64,000 bases of DNA, from positions 4,340,001 through 4,404,000 of the forward strand of contig FSRV01000002.1 of NCBI GenBank assembly GCA_900142905.1. Reading direction: 5' to 3'. The position numbers and the translations under genes are program-made. Every line of letters begins with the position of its first letter. Positions within the stretch are counted from its first letter, which is position 1. This document shows positions 52,626 to 62,480 of the stretch, piece after piece. The notes beneath the pieces are model-generated. The model did no database searches. It was not told the origin of the DNA and saw only the letters and a list, made by a program, of their open reading frames with translations. This DNA comes from Burkholderia sp. GAS332 (GTDB lineage Bacteria > Pseudomonadota > Gammaproteobacteria > Burkholderiales > Burkholderiaceae).

Positions 52626-54104
52626 ATGGACATACAAGAGCTCGTCTGCGGAATGCGGACAAAGATGTTTGTGGATGGCCGTTTCGTGGACAGCGTGTCC
52701 TCCGAAACTTTTCCCGTGTTCAATCCCGGAAACGGAGAGGAAATTGCGCAGATAGTCGATGCGAACGCCGAGGACGTTGACATAGCAGTGCGCAGCGCTG
52801 AAAGAGCATTCAAGAGCGACGAATGGCGCGGACTTCCCCCGGCAGCGAGAGAGCGACTACTGCTCAGGCTGGCAGATCTCGTCGAGCAGCATGGCGATGA
52901 ACTCGCTGCACTTGAGACCTTGAATCAGGGCAAGCTTCTAGGGTTCTCGAAAATGCTCGAAGTCGGAGGAAGTTCGCAGTGGCTCCGTTACATGGCTGGA
53001 TGGGCGACCAAGATTGAAGGTACTACGCTTGATCTTTCCTTGGCGTTTCCTCCGTCGGTTCGGTATCAAGGATCCACCCGAAGGGTTCCGGCAGGGGTTG
53101 TCGCCGCTATCGTACCGTGGAACTTCCCGTTGCTCATGGCAGTATGGAAGATCGCCCCCGCGCTCGCTTGCGGTTGCACGATTGTATTGAAGCCGGCGGA
53201 GGAGACGCCGCTTACCGCGATACGGCTCGCGGAGTTGGCGCACGAAGCGGGTATTCCGGCCGGCGTCTTTAACGTAGTCACCGGTCGCGGGGAAACGGCT
53301 GGCGCGGCACTGGTGCGGCACCCAGCAGTGACCAAGGTGACATTTACCGGTTCCACTGAAGTAGGTCGGATTATCGGCAGACAATGCGCCGACGACCTGA
53401 AACGCTGTTCCCTGGAGTTGGGTGGTAAGAGTCCGGTCATCGTCCTTGAAGACTGTGATAGTCGTAAAGCCATCGAAGGCGCTGCGAGTGCCATCTTCTT
53501 TAATCATGGCCAGGTCTGCACAGCTGGCTCGCGTCTGTATGTAGCACGGTCTAGATATGACGAAGTTGTTGCTGGCATTGCGGCGATTGCCGACGGTATC
53601 AAACTGGGGTCGGGATTTGACGCGAGTGCGCAGATGGGACCGATGGTATCGGCTCGACATCAAGACAAGGTTGTCGGAATGGTCAGGCAGGGTATAGCCG
53701 AGGGTGGTGAGATTCTCGCAGGCGCACAGATGGACGAATCGAGAGGTTTCTTCGTTAAGCCCGCTGTGATCAGCAACTATGAGGGAAAGCCACTTTCATT
53801 GGTACGGGAAGAAGTCTTCGGACCAGTCCTCGTTGCTATGCCCTTTGACGATATCGAAGAAGTGCTCGCCGAAGCGAACGACTCTCAGTACGGGTTGGGC
53901 GCGAGCGTGTGGACGAACCAGCTCGATAAAGCGATGTACTTGGTTGACAGAATTGAGGCAGGTACCGTGTGGGTCAACACTCACAATATGGTGGATCCAG
54001 CGATGCCTTTTGGAGGATTTAAGGCGTCAGGTATTGGGCGAGAACACGGGCGGGCAATCATCGACGCGTACACGGAGTCGAAATCGGTGTGCTTCGCGTA
54101 CTGA
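52626..54104 (+). CDS. NAD(P)-dependent aldehyde dehydrogenase
   Basis: This 492-residue protein of the ALDH superfamily has PWNF at residues 164-167 (with oxyanion Asn), FTGSTEVG in the cofactor loop, the catalytic base Glu264 in LELGGKSP and nucleophile Cys298 in GQVCTAGSR. PFGGFKASGIGREHG is near the end. It resembles betaine-aldehyde and phenylacetaldehyde dehydrogenases. It would oxidise the aldehyde from the Rieske reaction to an acid. ATG 52626 follows AGAGGGA; the ATG at 52596 has a weaker site. Confidence 0.93.
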   Translation: MDIQELVCGMRTKMFVDGRFVDSVSSETFPVFNPGNGEEIAQIVDANAEDVDIAVRSAERAFKSDEWRGLPPAARERLLLRLADLVEQHGDELAALETLNQGKLLGFSKMLEVGGSSQWLRYMAGWATKIEGTTLDLSLAFPPSVRYQGSTRRVPAGVVAAIVPWNFPLLMAVWKIAPALACGCTIVLKPAEETPLTAIRLAELAHEAGIPAGVFNVVTGRGETAGAALVRHPAVTKVTFTGSTEVGRIIGRQCADDLKRCSLELGGKSPVIVLEDCDSRKAIEGAASAIFFNHGQVCTAGSRLYVARSRYDEVVAGIAAIADGIKLGSGFDASAQMGPMVSARHQDKVVGMVRQGIAEGGEILAGAQMDESRGFFVKPAVISNYEGKPLSLVREEVFGPVLVAMPFDDIEEVLAEANDSQYGLGASVWTNQLDKAMYLVDRIEAGTVWVNTHNMVDPAMPFGGFKASGIGREHGRAIIDAYTESKSVCFAY

Positions 54105-54657
54105 TTTAGTTTGATATAACGGGGCAATGTTAAAAGCAGTCACCGATCAATTCGGAATTTAGTTTAGTACTACTTTAGAAGGCGTCGGTTATACGATTAA
54201 CTCAGTTTGGAAAAGGGTGGTTGTGAAGTGGAACCTATGGGTGGATCTCGCAGTGGCCCGTCACGCCGCTTGGTTGCTCAATCAAAGCTTCGTTGAGGTC
54301 TGGCACGAGCAGGTTTTCATTCCGGACCACAAGAAACAATATCGATCCACACTTGGTCCATTTTTTGGGGAGCCGCTGGCGCTGCGCATTTGGCTTTCTG
54401 CCAACTGAACACTTGAGTCTTGAGCGAACTTAGTTATTGTCAGTCAGTGTTGTGAGTCGTAGTGCGAATCAATTGTAGACAAGATCGGAGTATCGGTACG
54501 GCACCCGTTGAGTGCATTTCTGTACCGACCCATTCGAATCGCGCAGGAATTTTGGATGCACCGCGCACGCGCAGCGCTACAACGGTTGGTGGTTTCGACG
54601 CGCCAGCAATCGATAGATGAATCTCTAGTCCAATCCACATCACAATGGAATTTTGAA
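54105..54657. other. 550-base gap before the formaldehyde genes
   Basis: A 63-codon frame at 54217-54408 (KWNLWVDLAVARHAAWLLNQ) has no recognisable family. Codons in the alcohol-dehydrogenase frame are open from 54508 but do not resemble that family. No TetR palindrome is present, so these genes may be controlled separately. Confidence 0.4.
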
Positions 54658-55764
54658 ATGAAGACGAAGGCAGCCATCGCATGGAAAGCCGGCGCACCGT
54701 TGACGATCGAGGAAGTGGATCTCGAAGGGCCGCGCTCCGGTGAGGTTCTGATCGAAGTGAAAGCGACGGGCATCTGCCATACCGATTACTACACGCTGTC
54801 GGGCGCCGATCCGGAAGGCATCTTCCCGGCGATTCTCGGCCACGAAGGCGCGGGCGTGATCGTCGATGTCGGTCCGGGTGTCGGCACGCTGAAGAAGGGC
54901 GACCATGTGATTCCGCTCTACACGCCGGAATGCCGCCAGTGCAAATTCTGTCTGTCGCGCAAGACCAATCTTTGCCAGGCGATCCGTTCGACGCAGGGCA
55001 AAGGGTTGATGCCCGATGCCACATCGCGTTTCTCGCTGGATGGCAAGCCGCTGTTTCACTACATGGGTACGTCGACCTTCTCGAACTACATCGTCGTGCC
55101 GGAAATCGCGGTGGCGAAGGTGCGTGAAGACGCGCCGTTCGACAAGATCTGCTACATCGGCTGCGGCGTGACGACGGGCGTGGGCGCGGTCGTGTATTCG
55201 GCGAAGGTCGAAGCGGGCGCGAACGTGGTGGTGTTCGGTCTCGGCGGCATCGGCCTGAATGTGATCCAGGGCGCGAAGATGGTCGGCGCGGACAGGATCA
55301 TCGGCGTCGACATCAATCCGGGCCGCGTCGAACTGGCAAAGAAGTTCGGCATGACCCACTTCATCAACCCGAACGAAGTGGAGAACGTGGTCGATCACAT
55401 CGTGCAACTCACCGATGGCGGCGCGGACTACTCGTTCGAATGCATCGGCAACACCAAGGTGATGCGGCAAGCGCTGGAGTGCACGCACAAGGGCTGGGGC
55501 CAGTCGTTCATCATCGGCGTGGCGGCGGCGGGCGAAGAGATCAGCACGCGGCCGTTCCAGCTGGTGACGGGCCGTGAGTGGAAGGGCTCGGCATTCGGCG
55601 GTGCACGTGGCCGCACGGACGTGCCGAAGATCGTCGACTGGTACATGGAAGGCAAGATCAATATCGACGACCTGATCACGCACCGTCTGCCGCTCGAGCG
55701 TATCAACGAAGGCTTCGACCTGATGAAGAAGGGCGAGTCGATCCGCTCGGTCGTGCTGTACTAA
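54658..55764 (+). CDS. frmA: S-(hydroxymethyl)glutathione dehydrogenase / class III alcohol dehydrogenase
   Basis: This 368-residue zinc alcohol dehydrogenase oxidises the glutathione adduct of formaldehyde to S-formylglutathione with NAD. Catalytic zinc ligands are in [12 protein letters not shown] and LGHEGAGVI. The structural zinc loop is [18 protein letters not shown] with four Cys, and the NAD Rossmann motif is [15 protein letters not shown] 54658 is the family start; earlier in-frame codons to 54508 are not conserved. S-formylglutathione hydrolase follows, 15 bases downstream, completing formaldehyde oxidation to formate. Confidence 0.95.
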   Translation: MKTKAAIAWKAGAPLTIEEVDLEGPRSGEVLIEVKATGICHTDYYTLSGADPEGIFPAILGHEGAGVIVDVGPGVGTLKKGDHVIPLYTPECRQCKFCLSRKTNLCQAIRSTQGKGLMPDATSRFSLDGKPLFHYMGTSTFSNYIVVPEIAVAKVREDAPFDKICYIGCGVTTGVGAVVYSAKVEAGANVVVFGLGGIGLNVIQGAKMVGADRIIGVDINPGRVELAKKFGMTHFINPNEVENVVDHIVQLTDGGADYSFECIGNTKVMRQALECTHKGWGQSFIIGVAAAGEEISTRPFQLVTGREWKGSAFGGARGRTDVPKIVDWYMEGKINIDDLITHRLPLERINEGFDLMKKGESIRSVVLY

Positions 55765-55779
55765 AGCGGGAGTTTCGCG

Positions 55780-56643
55780 ATGCTTGAACTATTGTCGTCG
55801 CATGCCTGCCATGGCGGCGAGCAGCGCATCTATCGTCACGACTCGCAGACCGTCGGTCTGCCGATGCGTTTCTCGGTGTATCTGCCACCGCAGGCCTTGC
55901 GGGCCAACGCGAATGTGCCCGCGCTGTTCTATCTCGCGGGTCTGACCTGCACGGAAGAAACCTTTCCGGTCAAGGCGGGCGCGCAGCGCTTCGCGGCGCA
56001 GCACGGCATCGCGCTGATCGCGCCGGACACCAGTCCGCGCGGTGCGGGCGTGCCGGGCGAAAGTGCAGCATGGGATTTCGGCGTGGGCGCGGGCTTTTAC
56101 GTCGACGCGACCCAGCAGCCCTGGGCGAAGCATTATCGGATGTACTCGTACGTGCGCGACGAACTGCGCGAAACGGTGCTCGCGAATCTGCCGGTGGACG
56201 GCGCGCGTCTGGGCATTTTCGGACATTCGATGGGTGGTCATGGCGCGTTGATGCTGGCGCTGCGCAACCCGGAGATCTACCGGTCGGTGTCGGCGTTCGC
56301 GCCGATCGCGGCGCCTTCACAGTGCCCGTGGGGCGTGAAGGCGTTCAGCGGGTATCTGGGTGAAGACCGGGAAGGGTGGCGCAAGTACGACTCGAGCGAA
56401 CTCGTCGCTCAAGCGTCGCGCAAGTTCAAGGAAGGGATTCTGGTCGATCAGGGGCTGGCGGATCAGTTCCTTGCCGAGCAGTTGAATCCGGATGTGTTCG
56501 AAGCGGCCTGCAAGGCCGCGGGGCAGCCGCTGACGCTGCGTCGTCATGCAGGCTACGACCATGGGTATTACTTCATCTCGACATTCATTGTCGATCATTT
56601 GGAGTACCACGCAAATATTCTCTATCGACGAGAGAGAGCGTAA
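55780..56643 (+). CDS. fghA: S-formylglutathione hydrolase
   Basis: This 287-residue alpha/beta-hydrolase of the esterase D family has the nucleophile Ser150 in GHSMGGHGAL, TSPRGAGVPGESAAWDFGVG as the family block around the oxyanion region, and the catalytic His in GYDHGYYFIS near the C-terminus. It releases formate and glutathione. Together with the preceding dehydrogenase it clears formaldehyde, the usual by-product of N-demethylation, in line with the oxygenase and flavoprotein genes on both sides. Confidence 0.95.
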   Translation: MLELLSSHACHGGEQRIYRHDSQTVGLPMRFSVYLPPQALRANANVPALFYLAGLTCTEETFPVKAGAQRFAAQHGIALIAPDTSPRGAGVPGESAAWDFGVGAGFYVDATQQPWAKHYRMYSYVRDELRETVLANLPVDGARLGIFGHSMGGHGALMLALRNPEIYRSVSAFAPIAAPSQCPWGVKAFSGYLGEDREGWRKYDSSELVAQASRKFKEGILVDQGLADQFLAEQLNPDVFEAACKAAGQPLTLRRHAGYDHGYYFISTFIVDHLEYHANILYRRERA

Positions 56644-56707
56644 TCATAGGGTGATAAATTGGCTAACGTTTAAATCCTTCTTTTGATAATTTTTTAAGGA
56701 GCAAATC

Positions 56708-57091
56708 ATGGCAGTTTTTACGCATGTTACGGTCGGCACGAATGACCTTGAAAGAGCGCGTCAATTTTACGACATTGTGCTTGATAATATCGGCCTGAAA
56801 CGGATCGCTGACTTGTCCAATTCGGGATCGATTTGGGGCGATGGCGCTCCGTCTTTCTTCGTCCTAAAGCCCGCCAATGGCCAACCTGCTACTGTGGGCA
56901 ATGGCGTGACCGTATCGTTCGAGGCACCCAATCGCCGTTCAGCTGATGCCTTCTATAAAGAGGCATTGACTGCTGGTGGAAAATGTGAAGGCGCTCCGGG
57001 TCCGCGCGGCTGGGCGCCCAACGCGTATGCCGCCTACGTGCGTGATCTAGACGGTAATAAACTCGCGGTCTATTGTTTTAAACCGGAATAG
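56708..57091 (+). CDS. VOC-superfamily (glyoxalase-like) protein
   Basis: This 127-residue protein has a paired beta-alpha-beta-beta-beta fold: FTHVTVGTNDLERARQFYDI, SFEAPNRRSADAFYKEALTA and YAAYVRDLDGNKLAVYCFKP. The His in THVTVG and the Glu-less end suggest an altered metal site compared with glyoxalase I. AAGGAG stands 6 bases upstream. It follows fghA by 64 bases on the same strand. It may process a thiol adduct or bind a small ligand; this is a guess from its position. Confidence 0.85.
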   Translation: MAVFTHVTVGTNDLERARQFYDIVLDNIGLKRIADLSNSGSIWGDGAPSFFVLKPANGQPATVGNGVTVSFEAPNRRSADAFYKEALTAGGKCEGAPGPRGWAPNAYAAYVRDLDGNKLAVYCFKPE

Positions 57092-58401
57092 GCTGTTGAG
57101 GGTAGAGGGCGCGTTGCCATGCTTCCCAAGTCTCATGTATAGCATGCATTTACGTGATCTTGCCCTGTGGGAAAGGCTAACGCAATCTCGCATATGACAC
57201 CGTGGGTTTCTTTCGTGGCGGCGCCCTGCTGCGGTTGCTTGTAGAATCCAAGTACGCGATTCAACTGGCAAGCTAAGTTCTGATGAGGTCGTCAGTTCGT
57301 TAAGTCCTTGGCTCGATCGGTCTACGGTCAGCGTCTATTCTGCCCCTACACAGAGGAGAACAGCCCGTTGGTTTTACTGGCAACGAGCGGGTCGGATTGT
57401 TCCAGCGAAACCATCCGCCCGTCTCGTAATTGCTTGGGGTCTACGTCATAGATACCCCTCTTTTCGAAAACAGTTGCTTGGTGCGAGCAAAGTTACCTTG
57501 CGCGGCGCTGGATACATGGAGGAGGCGTTTGCCTGCAGCTGCAGCGGCGTGACGCCTCAACGGCCGTCGTAGCCGGTGCGTTGCAGGTGAGGCATGGCAG
57601 GCGCGGCCCAGATAACCCAGAGGATTGTGAGCGGAACGGGAACGGTCCGTTCGCCGTGCCTGCGACCAACTCATTGCGCGGTTCCCGTCCCGCTAATAAT
57701 TCGTTGAACCAAACCGTTCCACACGTGGTGGCCATAGAAATTGAATTGGCATGGCGATGGTTGTGACGATTGGATACCGGAGTCGAGTCTTGGGTCGTTC
57801 GGAGGTGTCCGGGGTGACGCGCCGTGAAGGAGGACGAATACGCATTGGCATCGGCTATCGTGCTGATGCCGCGCAGCCTCGGTTCCTTGACCAGCCGGCC
57901 CTGCGGCGTCGGGTGGGCGCATTCAACGCGCTTCTATCGCCAGTTACGTTGCGCCTCAAGCCAGATGAATTCGCGCGAGATGATCCGCATCGACTCGAGT
58001 TTGGATGGACTCGATACGCGAGCGAGTCGGGTCGAATCATACAATGGATTTTCGAGGCACTATAATGAAAACGCATGCCAAGAACATGTAAAACAGTCTG
58101 AACGTACCGACCCAGGCAAGTACTGTCTCCTCGTCCGCCATATTGACCTATTCCCTTCTTGAGGTTTCATGGAGTCAGGCCAATCACAAGGATCTCTATT
58201 GCCGGGAAATTGTTCGATATCAATGCGCTGTCAAGAACTGTCGTGGTCGGATAATTATGGTACTACCGCCGTTCAGATTTCCTCAACATCTAACTCATGA
58301 GGCATTTTGAACAGAAGACCGGCACGATACGTGTCGCATGAGATGCGGACCTGATATATGTTTCGCTGGCTTTTTGCGAAAGTCCCGCAGAATCAACGGA
58401 T
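57092..58401. other. 1.3-kb gap between convergent operons
   Basis: No gene is supported. Minus frames near 57440-57740 and plus frames at 57751-58162 (KEDEYALASAIVLMPRSLGS) have protein-like stretches but no family match and no proper start. Another decayed-gene graveyard is likely. It should also contain the ends of the VOC and ETF-QO transcripts; I found no clear terminator. Confidence 0.4.
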
Positions 58402-60069
58402 CTACATGCTTGAATAATTCGGACCGCCGCCGCCTTCAGGCGTCACCCAGACGATGTTCTGCGTCGGGTCCTTGATATCGCAGGTCTTGCAATGCACGCA
58501 GTTCTGCGCATTGATCACGAGACGCTCGCTGCCGTCGTCGTTCTTCACGAACTCATACACCGCGGCCGGGCAGTAGCGCGATTCCGGACCGGCATAGGCC
58601 TGCCAGTTCACATTCACCGGCACCGAAGGGTCTTTCAGCGTCAGATGAGCCGGCTGGTTCTCTTCATGATTGGTGTTCGAGATGAACACCGACGAGAGCC
58701 GGTCGAACGTCAGCTTGCCATCCGGCTTCGGATAGACGATCTGCTTGCACTGCGACGCGGGTTTGAGCATCTCGTGATCGGAATGCTGGTGATGCAGCGT
58801 CCACGGCACATTGCCGCCCAGCAGCTTCTGCTCGATGCCGACCATCAACGTACCGAGGTACAGGCCCTTGCTCATCCACTGCTTGAAGTTGCGCGCGCGA
58901 TGCAGTTCCGTGTGCAGCCACGAAGTCTTGAACGACTCCGGATAGGCCGTCAGTTCATCACTGGTGCGGCCAGCCTGCACGGCTTCAAATGCGGCATCGG
59001 CGGCCAGCATGCCGGTCTTGATAGCCGCATGCGAACCCTTGATCCGCGATGCGTTCAGGAAGCCGGCATCGTCACCCACCAGCGCGCCACCCGGGAACAC
59101 CAGCTTCGGTAACGACAACAGACCGCCCGCGGTGATCGCCCGCGCGCCGTACGACACCCGCTTGCCGCCTTCCAGAATCGCGCGGATGGCCGGATGCGTC
59201 TTGTAGCGCTGGAATTCCTCGAACGGCGACAGGTACGGGTTCGTGTAGCCGAGGCCAACCACGAAGCCCACCACCACCTGGTTGTTGTCCATGTGATAGA
59301 GGAACGAGCCGCCGTACGTGTCGTTCTCCAGCGGCCAGCCGGCGGTGTGCATCACCAGGCCGGGCTTGTGCTTGGCCGGATCGATTTCCCACAGTTCCTT
59401 GATGCCGATGCCGTAGACCTGCGGATCGACGCCTTCGCGCAGCTTGAACTTGTCGTTCAACTGGCGGCCCAGGTGCCCACGCGCGCCTTCGCAGAACAGC
59501 GTGTACTTGGCGTGCAACTCCATGCCGAGCTGGAAGTTCTCGGTCGGCTCGCCATCCTTGCCGATGCCCAGATTGCCGGTGGCGACACCTTTGACCGAGC
59601 CGTCGTCGTTATACAGAATCTCGGCGGCCGGAAAGCCCGGGAAAATCTCGACGCCGAGCGCCTCGGCCTGCTGACCCAGCCAGCGCGTGACGTTCGCGAG
59701 GCTGATCACATAGTTGCCGTGGTTCTTGAAGTTGTCCGGCAGTGCCCAGGTCGGCACGCTCTTCGAACCGGTTTCAGTCAGGAACAGGAACTTGTCTTCG
59801 GTCACGTCCACCGTCAGCGGCGCGCCTTTTTCCTTCCAGTCGGGGATCAGTTCGGTGATCGCGCGCGGATCCATGACCGCGCCCGACAGGATATGCGCCC
59901 CGATCTCCGAGCCTTTTTCCAGTACGCACACGCCAATCTCGACGCCTTTCTCAGCCGCCAGCTGCTTCAGGCGGATCGCCGCGGACAGGCCAGCCGGGCC
60001 GCCGCCGACGATCACGACGTCGTATTCCATCGACTCGCGTGGACCGTATTGTTCTTTCAGGTTCTGCAT
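58402..60069 (-). CDS. Electron transfer flavoprotein-ubiquinone oxidoreductase (ETF-QO)
   Basis: This 555-residue protein transfers electrons from reduced ETF to ubiquinone at the inner membrane. FAD motif DVVIVGGGPAGLSAAIRLKQ is at about residues 19-38. A ubiquinone/membrane-surface region follows. The C-terminal [4Fe-4S] ligands are in ESRYCPAAVYEF and NCVHCKTCDIKDP. The final motif GGGGPNYSSM is the family end. The length is normal. It is the last gene of the minus-strand ETF operon and links the flavoprotein at 62481 to respiration. Confidence 0.95.
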   Translation of the reverse strand: MQNLKEQYGPRESMEYDVVIVGGGPAGLSAAIRLKQLAAEKGVEIGVCVLEKGSEIGAHILSGAVMDPRAITELIPDWKEKGAPLTVDVTEDKFLFLTETGSKSVPTWALPDNFKNHGNYVISLANVTRWLGQQAEALGVEIFPGFPAAEILYNDDGSVKGVATGNLGIGKDGEPTENFQLGMELHAKYTLFCEGARGHLGRQLNDKFKLREGVDPQVYGIGIKELWEIDPAKHKPGLVMHTAGWPLENDTYGGSFLYHMDNNQVVVGFVVGLGYTNPYLSPFEEFQRYKTHPAIRAILEGGKRVSYGARAITAGGLLSLPKLVFPGGALVGDDAGFLNASRIKGSHAAIKTGMLAADAAFEAVQAGRTSDELTAYPESFKTSWLHTELHRARNFKQWMSKGLYLGTLMVGIEQKLLGGNVPWTLHHQHSDHEMLKPASQCKQIVYPKPDGKLTFDRLSSVFISNTNHEENQPAHLTLKDPSVPVNVNWQAYAGPESRYCPAAVYEFVKNDDGSERLVINAQNCVHCKTCDIKDPTQNIVWVTPEGGGGPNYSSM

Positions 60070-60080
60070 GCTTGTAATCT

Positions 60081-60755
60081 TTAATGCTCGCTTGCGTCGG
60101 CGATAGGTTCAATTGCGATCGATACCAACTCGGCTCCAGCGCCGACATGATGGAGATCCAGTTCCTCAGTGCGGCTTTCGATCCAAATGCCGTGCATCGG
60201 TGCAAGCGGGACATTCTTAAGCAAGGAGCTTGACACGTTCCACTGACCCGACAGGCTAATCAATATCTGGACGCTCGCCGGCGTGATCCGGAGCGAGTTT
60301 GTCGCGACGCTCACATTCGAGCGGAACGCAGTCCGCCGAGTCATCACGTTCAGCACCCGGACGGGCTTCGCTAGCAGACTGATCCACACATTCAGATCAC
60401 CGCTGAAATTCACGGCCTGCCCCGGACGAGCCAGTATCTGCCCTTCGTGGGAATGCAGATCGACCACGCCGTCATCCACAAGCAGAAGGCTCCGGTCGAA
60501 TTCGGGGAATTGCGAAAACTTCGCGGCACCGTTGAGATCGGCGAGACTAACGCGCCAATCCGCTGAACCTGAACGGTTTTTTCCGCGTGCGAGCGTGCGG
60601 GTGGTGCCGCCACCGTTGATCCATGGCTCCTGTGCATGTGCTGCACAATCGAGGAATCGGACGGACGGCACCGTTTCCGGTGTACGCGGTTTCTTTAAAC
60701 GTAGCGTTCGCGCGCCGTCCGCACCCGATGCGGAATTGAGCGGGTCGTGGTTCAT
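60081..60755 (-). CDS. HutD/Ves-family protein
   Basis: This 224-residue cupin-like protein has the family block EPWINGGGTTRTLARG, FSQFPEFDRSLLLVDDGVVD and PVRVLNVMTRRT. HutD proteins usually accompany histidine-utilisation genes, with an unclear, possibly regulatory, role. Here the gene lies between etfA (1-base overlap) and ETF-QO (11 bases), an unusual position. The N-terminal roughly 30 residues are not conserved, and a later start is possible. Confidence 0.85.
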   Translation of the reverse strand: MNHDPLNSASGADGARTLRLKKPRTPETVPSVRFLDCAAHAQEPWINGGGTTRTLARGKNRSGSADWRVSLADLNGAAKFSQFPEFDRSLLLVDDGVVDLHSHEGQILARPGQAVNFSGDLNVWISLLAKPVRVLNVMTRRTAFRSNVSVATNSLRITPASVQILISLSGQWNVSSSLLKNVPLAPMHGIWIESRTEELDLHHVGAGAELVSIAIEPIADASEH

Positions 60756-61687
60756 TACGCAGCGCGCCTGGCTACGTGGGCCTCAAGCTCGCCCACTACG
60801 TCGAACAGGTCGCCAACGATGCCATAATCGGCAACCGAAAAAATGGGTGCGTCCGGGTCTTTGTTCACCGCGACGATGATTTTCGAGTCCTTCATTCCCG
60901 CCAGATGCTGGATCGCGCCGGAAATGCCGAATGCAAAATACACGTCGGGCGCCACGGTCTTCCCGGTCTGCCCAACTTGTGCCGAATTCGGCGCATAGCC
61001 GGCATCAACGGCGGCGCGCGAGGCGCCCAACGCTGCACCCATGCGTTCGGCGAGTTGGCCGAGCCGATGCATGTTGTCCGGCGATGCAAGTCCGCGGCCG
61101 CCGGATACGACGATTCGAGCGCTGCTTAGATCGCGTCCGGTTTGCTCTGAGGCTTGGCGCTCGAGCAGTTTCGTCTTCGCAAACACGGGTACGGGTTCGA
61201 GAGCGATGACCTCTGCTGTCCCACCGGTTATCTCTGCCGGCGCGAATGACGATGCTCGTATGGTTGCAAAGGTGATCCTCGCGGTGACCTCAACCGTTAC
61301 GATAACGCTACCTGCATACAACCCTCGAACAAACCGGCCTGCACTGTCGATGCCAATCACGTCGGAGAGAAAGGCACCATCGGCTAGCGCCGCGGCGCGC
61401 GGAAGCGCGCTGCGGCCCAGACTTCGATGGCTTGCAATGATCAGCGAGTAACTGGCAGCGAGCGCGTGCAATTGTGCGCTTAGCGTTTCCGCCGCCGGCG
61501 TAGCCGCAACATCGTTATTCACCGAGAGGACCCGGTCTACGCCGGCGATGTTCGCCGCAGCACTTGCACCGGCTTGGCTCACAATGACATCAACCGATTG
61601 ACCGCGCTGGATCGCTGCAGTTACCGCCCGCCGGGTTGACTCCGCGATCACGCCGTTTTCCCATTCCCCCACCACAAGGCTTCTCAT
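60755..61687 (-). CDS. etfA: Electron transfer flavoprotein alpha subunit
   Basis: This 310-residue protein has an N-terminal ETF domain and the C-terminal FAD domain: [57 protein letters not shown] and [20 protein letters not shown]. It binds FAD and accepts electrons from dehydrogenases such as the flavoprotein encoded at 62481. It overlaps etfB by 4 bases. Confidence 0.95.
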   Translation of the reverse strand: MRSLVVGEWENGVIAESTRRAVTAAIQRGQSVDVIVSQAGASAAANIAGVDRVLSVNNDVAATPAAETLSAQLHALAASYSLIIASHRSLGRSALPRAAALADGAFLSDVIGIDSAGRFVRGLYAGSVIVTVEVTARITFATIRASSFAPAEITGGTAEVIALEPVPVFAKTKLLERQASEQTGRDLSSARIVVSGGRGLASPDNMHRLGQLAERMGAALGASRAAVDAGYAPNSAQVGQTGKTVAPDVYFAFGISGAIQHLAGMKDSKIIVAVNKDPDAPIFSVADYGIVGDLFDVVGELEAHVARRAA

Positions 61688-62463
61688 GCTGTAGCTCCAA
61701 CGTTTTCAAACGGACGATGTGCCGCAATGGCATCCAGCAGCGCGGCAGTATGTGGGACCTTGATGCCGGGCCCGCGCACAGGGGGATCGCTTAGATCAGT
61801 CACAATCACGCGCGGCGTCAGATCAACACCGAGCGAGGTGCCGTCGAGCGTTATTAAAGGTTTCTGCTTGGCTTTGACGATGCTTGGCAATGTCACACGA
61901 CGCGGATCGGCGAGTCGCAGGTCCGCGCTGACAACGCTCGGACCGTCGAGCGCCCACTTCGAAGTCCCGCTGTCGTCGCCGCAGGTCACGTGCCAGCTCA
62001 CGCCGTGATTCACCAATGCGCAGGCATTGAGCGCCTGGGGCCAACCGAGCAGAGCCGCGAGCATGGCTGCGACGCCGCCGACATCGTCATCGATAGCCTG
62101 CTTGCCGCATAGCACAAGACCGAAGTTCGCTGTCGCCATGAAGGCGCTTAGCAAACGAGCGACGGCGAGCGAGTCGAGCGTCGCCGTTAGCGAACCGGTG
62201 TCTATCAGGACAGCGTCGTCGGCGCCCATTGCCAACGCCGTACGCAACACGTCCTGGCTACCAGCGTGTCCGCACGTGATTGCGGTCACGTGCGACGCAA
62301 TGCCCGCCTCCTTCAGTTGCGACGCCTTTTCCACGGCACATTCGTCGAATGGATTCAGCGACATCTTCAGGCCGGCGGTGTCGACTGCGCCGCTCGCGCT
62401 GACCCGTACGCGGACATTGGCGTCGACGACCCGTTTGACGGGAACGAGAATTCGAATGGACAT
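61684..62463 (-). CDS. etfB: Electron transfer flavoprotein beta subunit
   Basis: This 259-residue protein has the ETF beta pattern: IRILVPVKRVVDANVRVRVS, MSLNPFDECAVEKASQLKEA, MGADDAVLIDTG, LVLCGKQAIDDDVGGVAAML (AMP-binding region) and GLK-type C-terminus. ATG at 62463 is chosen as the family start, with AGGAGC before it; the open frame continues to 62730 inside the next gene in another frame. It forms the heterodimer with EtfA. Confidence 0.95.
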   Translation of the reverse strand: MSIRILVPVKRVVDANVRVRVSASGAVDTAGLKMSLNPFDECAVEKASQLKEAGIASHVTAITCGHAGSQDVLRTALAMGADDAVLIDTGSLTATLDSLAVARLLSAFMATANFGLVLCGKQAIDDDVGGVAAMLAALLGWPQALNACALVNHGVSWHVTCGDDSGTSKWALDGPSVVSADLRLADPRRVTLPSIVKAKQKPLITLDGTSLGVDLTPRVIVTDLSDPPVRGPGIKVPHTAALLDAIAAHRPFENVGATA

Positions 62464-62480
62464 GGGGTGAGTGCTCCTGA

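Noticed and set aside
54217..54408. 63-codon frame before frmA
   Set aside because: There is no recognisable family, no ribosome binding site and no conserved neighbour relation.
54640..55683. 347-codon minus frame opposite frmA
   Set aside because: It is antisense to an unmistakable class III alcohol dehydrogenase and consists of an Asp/His/Arg-rich shadow sequence.
57751..58162. Overlapping plus-strand frames with protein-like stretches
   Set aside because: Two frames overlap heavily, neither matches a family, and no clear start exists. They are treated as gap sequence.
58492..60084. Long plus-strand open frames of 206 and 296 codons opposite ETF-QO
   Set aside because: They are antisense to a gene with clear FAD and iron-sulfur motifs. 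Their His/Arg/Leu-rich translation has no family signature and is a product of GC-rich codon bias.
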